64,000 nt of DNA, taken from positions 8,429,600 to 8,493,599 of the forward strand of contig JACDQD010000007.1 in assembly GCA_019843655.1 (NCBI GenBank). The letters run 5' to 3'. Each line of letters starts with the position of its first letter. Positions within the stretch are counted from its first letter, which is position 1. The position numbers and the translations under genes were made by a program. Positions 37,101-49,100 of this stretch are shown piece by piece. The notes below the pieces were generated by a model. That model worked only from the letters and a program-made list of their open reading frames with translations. It was not told the origin of the DNA and did no database searches. The stretch comes from Lethocerus indicus (taxonomy: Eukaryota; Arthropoda; Insecta; Hemiptera; Belostomatidae).

Positions 37101-40100
37101 GTGTGTTGCGGAAATGTACTTAACTAAAGTTTGTTGGGTGCACTTGCACCAATAAACTAGCGCCCCCCTCAGTGTGTTGCGGAAATGTACTTAACTAAAG
37201 TTTGTTGGGTGCACTTGCACCAATAAACTAGCGCCCCCCTCAGTGTGTTGCGGAAATGTACTTAACTAAAGTTTGTTGGGTGCACTTGCACCAATAAACT
37301 AGCGCCCCCCTCAGTGTGTTGCGGAAATGTACTTAACTAAAGTTCGTTGGGTGCACTTGCACCAATAAACTAGCGCCCCCCTCAGTGTGTTGCGGAAATG
37401 TACTTAACTAAAGTTTGTTGGATACACTTGCACCAATAAACTAGCGCCCCCCTCAGTGTGTTGCGGAAATGTACTTAACTAAAGTTCGTTGGGTGCACTT
37501 GCACCAATAAACTAGCGCCCCCCTCAGTGTGTTGCGGAAATGTACTTAACTAAAGTTTGTTGGGTACACTTGCACCAATAAACTAGCGCCCCCCTCAGTG
37601 TGGTGCGGAAATGTACTTAACTAAAGTTCGTTGGGTGCACTTGCACCGATTAACTAGATTACTAAAAATAAACCAGTTGTATGGTCAAATGTATATTTAT
37701 ATATGATGAACGATCGCTCAGTATTGTTATAGAATGTATTGAACTCACATCGACGACAACCATTTGTATTTTGCTGATGACAAGAACCCTGTCCTTCATC
37801 GGTTGTGTAACGTACACGTATCTGTTAGCAACGTTGATGGCCTGGCCCCAACTGCAGTTGACACCTTTGTCTCCGCATACGTATTCCTAAACGTAAGAAA
37901 TTATCTAATTCTTTTTATCGCCCAAAAAACTCGCCATACCAATAAAAATTTAATAAACGGAAATAGAAGAAACTCATATATAATGTAATAAAATATTAAT
38001 TTTAAAAAGGGGAATGTGAGAATGGCGTGTATTTTCCTTTCTTATATCCTTCTTCAGGTTTCAATATTGGGTTTTAAAATTAACGTTTGAAAAATAATCT
38101 TAGTAACCTGAGTTCCTGGAATGATGTCTGTTGACTGTATCTGATGGTAGAGCCTGCAAGCGTTCGGTTCGTACACGGAAACACCCCAGTCGTGGAACGA
38201 GAAGAACCTCCTTTCCTCATTGGGCGCAGCTAAATGGAATGTATCTTAATTTAAATTATATTATACCATTCAAATATGTTTCAGTGCAATGAGCCAACAA
38301 TTTGGCTGTAGGCTTTTTCTTGGCCTATAACCAAGAAGATATCGGGTGATTAAAAGGAAGAGCAAATTTGAAAATGACGTAAATGATGAGACATCCCCAA
38401 TTATTGGATATAAAACGTGAAGCATGATATCGCCGGCGAGTAATCGGGCAGAATTATGTGCCAATGTTTAAAGTAGAGAGTCGGGATTACTTCGAAAAAG
38501 CCGTTAATGCTCAGTACAAATTTTTCTTATCTTATAAATCTTTTTCTACAGGTGTATTTTGGGAAATTAATTGTCTCGCCTTGTTACGTCCGGTATGACA
38601 AATGAACTCACGGAATGTACAGAATTCACCCGTGATTCAATTACATCCCCGAAATTAAACTCAGACGCCTCGCATAATTTTGTTTATGGAATAGAATTAA
38701 ATCGGATTATCTCCTACGATGTATGTGAATGCATCCGAACTTAAGTTTTAATAAACTTAAAAGTCCGAAAACTTAAAACTCCGTATATTTTTTCGACAAA
38801 ATATTATTGCCCCTGCCGATATTCCTAATTTAGGCTGAATTTTTGGTTTTAAAAATTTTCTTTTTTCACTTCAAATTAAGGATCTGGGCGCGAATAAAAC
38901 GGCCTTTTAAAATATTCAGAATGATAAAGTGGTGCAACGCTTGCTGCTTATGGCCATACCGTGCGGAGTATGGGCTCACTAGTGGAGCCCTCAATTTTTC
39001 CGTTTTACGATTACTTTCATAACCGAGTTCTGACGCAATTGTCGTTAATATCTCAAATATTATCCCTACGGCGGTTGATATCACATAAATAATTCGGTTT
39101 GATACTCACTTGGTGTGGGTTCCTCTTGAACGATGAGCGATGAAATGTCCCTGGTCACTCCGCCGATGTTGCTAGCCTGGCACATGTAGGCTCCTGTGTC
39201 AGCGTAGCCAATGTTGTGTATGCGCAATTCCGTCCCGTTACCGATCAGCACGTATTTGTTGCTGTAGCCCAATTTTAGGGGTTCGTCGTTCTTCAACCAT
39301 TCGACCTGAAATGAGGGAAGAAGGTGAGTGGAGATCGGTCGGTAGCCCCAACAAATTGAACGGAAATAATTCGAACGAAAACCGGAGATATGAATAATTT
39401 CGGTCGTTAATCATATATCGCCGATATGGAGATTACCTTAGGGAAGGGCTCGCCGATAACGTGGCAAAACATGGACGCTTCTTCTCCCAGCCGCCTCGAC
39501 TGAATCCTCGGTGTTACTTTCACTTCGGGGATAGCTGAAACCATCATAACATAAGAACACAGAAGATCCGGTAAACGACGCGTCGTTATATATTACGAGA
39601 ATAACACGATCAAATTAATTCTAACGTATACACCGGAGTCTACGAACTCCTTTCATCATTTTAATTTTGCAAGTGATTGAAAATTTTGTCCGCTACCGGA
39701 ATTCAACGCCGGTGTTTACACCTCACCTCGGTATAATTTTAATAATAAATTTACAAGTGGTCTATTTATTAGGCCAGCAAGCCTATTTACAGTCTAATTA
39801 GTCTCCGGAATTTATTTGAATTCTTTGCCCTTTGTTGGAACTGCCGGGTTCAGTCGAATTTCAAGAGACCGAGGGGGGATTTTATCGGGGACATAATATA
39901 TTCTAGGTTTTTATTTGTGCATATTTTCTCCGCGGTTGAATTCCGTACGTTCGGACGACCGAATAGATTTCCGTCACGAGAAATAACTTTTCGGTAACGA
40001 GGGCTCCTGTAAAGAAGGAGGCCGGTTGTACTGACTGTGGACTGTGAGTACGTGGGTCTGCATTATGTCCGTGTTCCTCTGAGCGTGGCAAGTGTAGTTG

Positions 40101-43100
40101 CCGGCGTGCATGAGCTGTATCCTGGTGAGGTAGAGGGATCCGTCGGCGAAGACTCGGACGTCGTCGTTGTTGAGTAGGGCGAGGTCGGCGTTGTTGCGCC
40201 GCCAGACCAGCGGTGGGGGCGGGGTGCCGCTCACGTCGCACTTGATCTTCACGTTGTCGCCCACCCGTGCCGAGAGACGGTTCACCTCGAGGGCCTTGTC
40301 CAGGGAGACCACCGAGAGACCTGCGCACGTACCAAACGCTCCCTATAGCATAAACTCCTTAAATATAGGAATTAATCCGCCTAATTAAAATTGATCCATA
40401 TTTTGAGGTCCGAATAATTTAATAATAATGGGAATGTGACATTAAGGTTTGGAAGTCTGCATAGACGTGTAGGAGGGTCGGTCGGAAGAACCCTGGGGCC
40501 AGGGACTAAGAATCGACGTAGGGTATACAGAACGAAGAAGAGATAAGTATCGATAAAAGTGTGATCACTGGTCTGGCTCTGTATATGTAGAATATTTATG
40601 TATATTCTTATTTACAATTCATATATATTATATTGATAACCGAGAAAGGGAGCAATACTTGAGGTATTACCACTCCTCTTCGCGCTGGAGGGTAACTACA
40701 TTAAGATATAAACCAAACTCGAACTAAGTTTAGCCCATATAGAAAAGGAATAATTTGTGTTATCCGGCTCAAATCTCTTTGTAGGCTCGAGGTACGAGTT
40801 ACCGGCGTAGAATTAGATTGTAGTGCCTGTGTTGGTCGAAAGCAACAACATTTGGATTGCGCTCGGGGCAAGTTGGGCAACTCTCCGGGAATCATGTTAG
40901 AACTATCTTAAGGCGGTGAGCGGGGGAGGGGGGGTGAAGTTGTGCGGGTTAAGTTTCTAGCTGAGTAATCAGATCCGTCTAGGTGTTCAAACAACGTTTA
41001 CGATCCGACAAGTTGGCTTACTTTGAAACCTATACGGCCTTTGAGGAGTCCTCCCTGCCTCCTTCTCAGGATAATCCGATTGAAGCCGGTGTCCAACTCG
41101 GACGGCACTCGTTTCCGGTTTCTGGAACCGATAATAGGTCTCGCGGAATTGCGTAGGAGAGGGGGGAATGGGTTCTTGCGGTAAGCTTTATTGTTCTATG
41201 TATGAAATGAATGTTGTCAAACTGCGTTCTGTTTAAACCTACAATCAATTACGCTACAAGAAATTGAGGAATCGAATAATTTATAATAGTATTTATGTAT
41301 ACACGAAATATGTACGTGTCGTTCCAGAACCAATCGACATCTACGGTTGAAATTTTTCCCTTAAGGAACTGAAATGAATACATTTAGCTTTTATAAAATG
41401 AATAGTGCAAAAAAAGATATTAATAACTTAAATGATCGTAACAAAATTACAAATATCGACGCGTTAGCAAAATATTTCCATCATGAAACACGAGGGGTAA
41501 TTCATTGTCTCAAGCTCTCGAACTGCAAAGAGAATTTCCCCCCGTGCAGAAGGAACTGGGCACCCCGTTCATTCGTCGACTTGGGGCACTCCGAAATATT
41601 TACAACCTTACCGAAAGAAGTATACCTGGCGCCCCGTGAATAACGGCCATAATTTAGCCCCCCAAAAACACAAACAACGGCCGCAGTACTTTACTGGAGG
41701 CCGACTAAAAACGGCCGTGTTGATAACGAAGAAGTACCGAAAACTCTTCACTTGACCGTTCCCCCGAACAAAGTTTCAGCCTCCAACTTCAAGTTTGGCC
41801 TTCCGCTTCGAGTAACTGGGGCCTTTTCACCGTCGGAGCGCCGCCCCTATTTAAGATTCAACGGCCTTATTTGGACCCCGGCAAAGTTTTTATTCGTCAA
41901 AATTTGCGAACGAACTTTCAATTTGGCCGAGATCGGATCTAAGTACGCTGTTCGAGGTTGGGGTGATGGGGGTAGGGGTTTTCATTATTTTGTTGACATT
42001 TCGGGACGTTTCTTCTTCGGTGACAGAAAAAAGTTTCGTTACCGGTACAATTCTTGAGTCAGTGAGTTAAGCTTCGCGGCAACAAATAGCCTTGCCAGAG
42101 TAAAAGCGTGGACTCAACATCATCAGGCACTCTCTCAACCCTAGAGGCACATCCCCGGTTCCTCCCTACCTTAATTTTTATGTGTGCTAACTGAATTCTA
42201 ACTGTCGAATTCGAAAAATAACTATTCTCCCCTGTCTGCCAGGCTAGACCTATTTCGGCTTCTCGGAGTCGTCAGCAGAATCGTTGAACTTATTATCGAT
42301 ATTTTAAATACAAATCCAATCTATCGATCTAACCTAAGCGTTTTGTAAAGCTGTTCGGGAACAATGAACTATTCCATATTTACACCGATAATATTCGCAG
42401 TCATATTGCTAAGGTACAGAGACATATATACATGTTCCTGGCAGTTCGGCTTCTATGTTAGAAAATCAAATAAACCAGCATGCTCATGCTGAGTAAATTC
42501 AACTGAAAAAAACCTTCCCTTAAAAAAAAACAGAAGAAACAAAAATTATTGACGACACTTATAGGTGATGAATTGTCAAGACTTACTGTACAACTTACTG
42601 AACGCTGCATAGAACTCATTCACGGACAGGAGGTTGTCCTTGTCGGTGTCGTCGTAAGTGAGCATGTCGCTGAGGGAACAACCGACCGAAAGAGTGTTCA
42701 AGTGTTCTTGATCTGAGATCTGCAAACAGAGAAAAGGACAAAGTAATTAGTTTTGAGTCAAATGTTAACTAATTTTAATTCCTACCTAATTAATGTATAC
42801 TCGTATGTTAACGAAAACAATCACAAATTATATCATAAATATCGTTTTATTAATTTGTCACAGAATATAGAAAATACATATCAACATTAACCAAAAATGA
42901 GAGGAAATGGTTTGCACAGATTAATAATGCATCCTTAATTCATAACTTTACAAATAACATGTACTGAATGTCTTGGTTATCAATATTTGACATAACAATA
43001 TTTGACATAATAACAAGCCAATTTTTTCAATTAGGAAGAAAAAGTGAAGTCTATATTGGTTAAAGATAATTTCATTTAAGTAATGTAATAATTTGATCTA

Positions 43101-46100
43101 CTATTATTTTTAATTTATTTGTATTTGAATATTCCCACGAGCGGTATTTCCATCATAATATAAAAGTATGAAAAAAGAATAAGAATATGAGAGTTGTAAA
43201 AATATTGAAAGAAAGTTCAATTATTTAGAGGATTTTTCATTTTTCCTTTTCGCAAAATTCCTCCACTTTTACGTTTAAAATTCGGGAGCGCTCGCACAAT
43301 AGCGGCCAACGGGGTCTCACGGAATTTTACTAAAAATACAAAAGGCCCCCCACGAAATTGTCTAAACTCTTCGAACTCCGGGGGCGGAATCCGCGATGGA
43401 GGCGGTCGAGTTTGAATGGAGATAGCTACAGATAAGAGGGTTGAAGCCGGGGCTAAACGTTGGCAAAAGTGGTGTTGGGCGCGAGCTGCGCATTACCGAG
43501 AGGTCTGAATTTCGTTGTTCTCTGTCGGAGTCAAATAAACCCGGCTGGAGGGCTTAATTTCTTCCCGAGTATTCACCGCCTACCGCAGCACAATCGGGCG
43601 GTAAAAGGAAGGACTTGAAATAACTTTTGACAAAATCAAGGCGTAAAGACTCGCCCCGGGTGGAGTAAACAAAAGTGGGAAGAGGTGTTAAAGAAAGAAA
43701 ATCGTTAACTCTATTAATACGAACAAAAAACATTCCGTCCGTTTTTAAGTAACGAAAATAAAAATATTATAGAAATAATTAAAATCGTATATGCGATACA
43801 TAATGCGCTATTGAATGCCGGAAAATAGGACTAACAAAATTTATTAAAAAGTTTCACTTTCAGCCACGCTTACTCCATTTATTTAACTTAGAGCGTATTA
43901 AGTTTCAGTCTCGCGAGAATTATTTAGCGGGAATTCTCAAGTCAGGAATTCTATGCAAAGAGCGATATCAGTATAAACGAATCTCAACTGAATAGAACAA
44001 AATGGAAATCAAGTACAATCGGCTCGCTCTTCAATTAAGAGTAAACGGCTGTATACTCTGACTGCAAAGATTGTTGCGAAAGATCGTAATCTGTTGAATT
44101 AAAACGTGACAGACCTTTTGGAGTTCGGCCTTATCTAGATGGTCGTCGCCGTTGAGATCGTAGTAGGTAAACATGGTGCTGACGATATACTCCTTTCCTG
44201 TCTTGGCCCTTTCTTCGCTTGTGCTCTTAGACTGCTTCAGAAGATTGTCCTTTCGAAATAAATGCGTACAGATATTTAGCCTGGGATACCGGTATCAAAT
44301 CGCCAATAACATTACGGCCTTCTATGTGAAAAACTATATCTGGAATTAACTAAATGAGTTAACTATGGGTTTAAATATTGTACTAAGCCGAACAAATGTA
44401 TTTTATAACGTACGATTTTATAACGTCCAATAGACTACCCTAATGTTTAATACTAGCGAAATTATTTATTATTAATACTCATCAATGCCGGTCATTGGAA
44501 TGAAACGACGAAAATTATTTATTTCGGATGTAAAATAAGATGGAATATATTTATTTTTACCTTCATCATGTCGTATCTCTTTAGAGTGCACTTGACTTCT
44601 TCAGCGCTATCCGCTATCGGCTTCTTAGTCTCGACAACTTGGGGCTGTTCGGTCGTTGTTTGGTTCACGCCGCTCGATTTCTTTCCTATGTAGTCAGTCG
44701 TGTTCTCCTGTTTGGTGCTCAGCAGATCTATCATTTTAAGCGTGTATGACATAAACTGGATAGAAAATCCAAATCCAACATATACAGTTTTAATTGTACA
44801 GGCAGTGCTTCAGTTTTTCAAGTGACATTGTCATATTCAAAAGGCCACCACCAAGCAGTGTGAAATTTCATTAATTTTCATTAATTCAATTATAACATTT
44901 TTATACTTTAATATCACAGACATATAATAAAGATCAAAACATTTGTACTAAAGTAAATAAAATAACTAAATAAATACTGTTTCTTCAAATTAGTTTCTTA
45001 AATTCAAATATCTTCATTTTTTTTAGTTGGATTTCTACACTTTCAGACGTAGAATTAAAGAATACATCATTTACAGAAAATAAAATGAAGTATTTTTGAG
45101 ATGGAAAAGTAACGGAAGAATCCCGTCATCACTGCGACCATCGGACACACGAGACACAGGTGGATACACTTATATGTTCTTAAATTGCGTGTTAAAATTA
45201 AAAATATTTTTTTGACATGAAATTTTAGAAATTGTATCAGATTTTTTCCACGTGACAAGTATTTAATAATTATTGGAGAGACAACACGAATACGGAATGC
45301 GCATAATGCCTGCGGGCAGATCCCGATTTTCTGAGCGATACCAGCATTAACAAAAAATTAATGAAAAAAAAATACATATCGCTCCTAGCTAATTATGCTT
45401 ACAGAAAAAAAACAGCTCAACAGACGTACAACAGAAGCGTTACACAATAAAAACGAAAAAATACAAACAGGGCGAAGGCTACATTAAACCTCTGATGAGA
45501 GGCCCGTTCTGTAAGAGCGGAGCGCCAAAAGTGCTTTAGGTGAGCGTGGCCTGAGTGCGGTCGGATCCGACTGTGGGATCTCATTAGGAGGGGAACGTTT
45601 TCTTAGCTTAGCCCCGTTTTAAATATCGGCCTCCCTTATTAATATTCGGAGCCGGGACGAGGGAAAACTGGCCTCCGTTTTAGTATGCGCGGGCCCCCCT
45701 TACCAACGTTATCGGCACTCGGCCCCTCCCTGAATAACAACTCCGATTTAACTTGGACACAATTATCATATGTAACTGTACCCAAGTTGCGCACAGTTTT
45801 AAGTATCCCCATGGGTGGTGGGGGGGGGGGGTTGGGGCTCAACGCAAATGTCGAAATACGAAGTATTGCAAACTGTTGAGTTCTCGGTATTAATTAAGTT
45901 GTCGACAAAATTATGTCCAGCCCGTTAGGAGACATACGCGGTTGAGCCCATTTCCCCCTGTTATTCAGTCAGGTTTTGAATCAACTTGAAAACTATTTGT
46001 GAAATCAAACGAAGCGTGAGCTAACAGTTTATATCGAAATATAGTTCAAAATTACAATAAACAAGTTTGTTATTATATGAAATTCTTGTTTTGAACTAAA

Positions 46101-49100
46101 TATGTTTTAAATGTATCGTCAGGATAAGGTTTTTTGGAAAAAAATTCTGTGTATATACCATATACATATTATGTGTGGTATAATACAGGTATTATATTAT
46201 TAAAAGGAATGAAACTCAAGTATAAAATGCGAAAACTAATTATTTCTGCCCCATAAATAGAAATCTGGGAAGATTGTAGGTACTGCATTAGTGGAAAATA
46301 TAACTGCGGAGTCTCAAACAGGAAAGTTTGGCGAAAACCCGCAGACCGCACCTAATAATTTTAAATTAGTTCGGTTAAAACTTGAGAGGGCACGGCTCTC
46401 CAACCGTGGCAAAAAGAAACTCGCCCCGAATAACAGGAAAATTGGTTAGTTTAAATTACAGTTACCTTTCTTTCAACTACAATTTCCCACTTCGAGTTTT
46501 TCATTTCGTTATTACATAACTGGTAATAATCGCGAGTTGAATCAGAGAATTCATTAAAACTAGAAAACCTACAGTTTCAATTTTTCACCCTACATATTCT
46601 TCTGGTTAATTTATTCACGCTTCCCCCCCCCATCCTCAATCAGTTTTACTCTAATTACCCCCTTGACAATATAGAGAAAAGGGAAATTCTGGGGCAGTTT
46701 CCGTTTATTTAAGTGTTATGTATTTATTCATTTAACCTTTACTAATGTTTTTAAACTTCTGATGTAAGTTATTAAGAAAAATAAAGTTCCCCTTCAGAAA
46801 GAAATGATTTATATTTGGTTAATTTTTTTTTATTTTCTGCAGTTGCTTTCCCCTTATACAACTTCAATGTTATCTTATCAGGAAAATAAATTTGCATTCT
46901 TTGATTATGAATAACACTATGATTAAACTTTAACTTTCAGTCCTTTTCCACTCATAACTAATTATATTCCCATCATTTTTAAAATGTAAATATCACATAG
47001 TTAGCTCGTTGTTTTACTATAATAATGAAAATAGTAAGACGCAAATTAAGACCAATAACCACGTTTAATCTGTATTCTCTTCATAATTTAACGTATCAGT
47101 TTCTATTTAATTTAATGTCCTTTCAGTAAAAGGATTGACGGCCCCGTTCCACTCCTTAGCTATGAGGCGGGAAGAAATGTACCATCGGTAAGACAAGAGA
47201 AGATGGTGATGTACGGTGATCGGCTGGGCGTTTTATTTTCCCGCCTGCGTAATTATATTACCAACATTTTATTAACATAAATGTTATGTAGTGAGCTCGC
47301 TGTTTTGAAATATTAAGACTAATCGGTCTTTATTTGTGCAGTCGCCGTAATGTCCTTTCAGTAATAGGATTGAGAGCCCCGTCCCACCGCCTGGAGGTGT
47401 GAGGCGGAAAGAGGAGTACCTTCGGTGAGACAAGAGAATGAATGATCGACAGTGATCGGCTGTCCGTGTATGCAGGCGGCCCTATGTAGGGAGCAGTGGT
47501 TGTGGTAGAGGTTGCCGTCGCTGCCGCAGACCGGGCTCCTGTGCTTCGGGCAGGACTGGATGCAGACGCACTCCGCACCGCCGCCTCCGCCTCCGCCTCC
47601 GCCTCCGCCTCCCGACCGCCGCCTCACTCTGCATTCCTCCCCCTTGTTGCAGTACATCACCAGGCACGGGTCTGTTACAATACCGTACATGAGCTTCCGC
47701 TTCCGGTTCGCTCATCCTCATAAGCGTAATACTGAATTTTGGCCATTCGGGTCAATATTAAGAACGCGCCGGATACAAACGGTAGGCTTAGATCAATTAT
47801 TAACCCCGAAAAGCTTTCTCATCAATATGACTTTTTTCGCTGTATCAAATATTTTGAGTAAGAAAAATCTATTACTTGTTTTTGTTTCTAGTACGGCTTC
47901 CGCTCCTCACCGTCGTCGGCAGTATTCTGTTCTTATCGCAGTTACTTATGATTTGTTATTGTATTCTAAAACTAATCTTTTGAAAGCGCAATTTCCTGCT
48001 TGTCGTTCTGAACATACAGCATCCGGTACTGCTGACGACGGCAGTAAACGTAACCGGTACCGCCGCAAATCAAAGAAGCGGGAGGAGACAGAAAATCGCA
48101 GAAAATATATGCGACCCTTGAACGTCCCATTGTGACGATTTTAAACAATTCCTGGATCCATATATACTCATATATCTCAAACATATAGAGGGTGGATTCA
48201 GAATGATTTCGAATTGTCCATACCAGGATTATTGTATTCCTTTGATAGACGCGGTTGTACCGCGATAAGACAGGGTTGGACCTTGAGGATTGTACCAAAT
48301 ATGAAATAGCTTACTTGAACCGCCGTTTCTTCTATAGGTGACGATGGAGGTGAACCTTTTTTTTGGACTATCATGCTAAGCGAATCGATAACATCAGCGT
48401 CAAGCTTATCATCACTCGGTATTTATTAAGTACCGTCCGCAGTTACTAATAATAGTGCAGCTGTGTTAATGCGAATGTAGCAACATTAATAGTATCTACC
48501 ACAGCTATCTAAATAATAAAAGCGATTTGCCAAAAAGTCGGAATCTTTCGCAGCTCGAGAATTCGGTAACTCTCTTTTATCATTCTGAAAGCACCCTTTA
48601 TATAGATGGAAGTATTGACAGATTTTACGATTGTTTTGAAACGAAAATTTGCAGACGTGTATAGCAAAAACAACAGGGTTGCTTACTGTAATCGAATAAC
48701 ATCAATAAGAATGTGAATGCATACAGAACTCACTCTGTTCGGTGAGGTAGGATGGGTTGGAATCGTCATAATCTATGCTGGACGGCGGGAGAGTTGCAGG
48801 AGGTATCTGTGAGCTCAACGTGTAGTCATCTTCCTTGTGTCGCCAAGCAAACTGAAAAATGTGAAAAACAAATATATGTCAGATATTGAAAAAAATCATT
48901 ACTGCTACCAATAACAAATTCTACAATCTCGTTTTAAGACGAAAAAATACAGTAAGAAACCTGGTTTTTTAACATTTTGACACCGATTAATTGAGAAATT
49001 GACTGTAAATGAGATTCTAGCGAAGGCCTAGAAGGAATCTAAAGAAGGAGTTAGTGTTACAAGACTGAGAAATGAGGACTGACTAGAATTATTGTATCAT

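Noticed and set aside
40545..40556. TATCGATA (DRE-like) palindrome
   Set aside because: Single site deep in an intron without promoter context.
41374..42057. Two plus-strand frames (89 and 101 codons) in an FSTL5 intron
   Set aside because: No recognisable domain, no splice framing, opposite strand within an intron; compatible with chance.
47512..48135. 207-codon plus-strand open frame
   Set aside because: Overlaps the FSTL5 Kazal exon in antisense; the poly-Pro part is the complement of the coding microsatellite.
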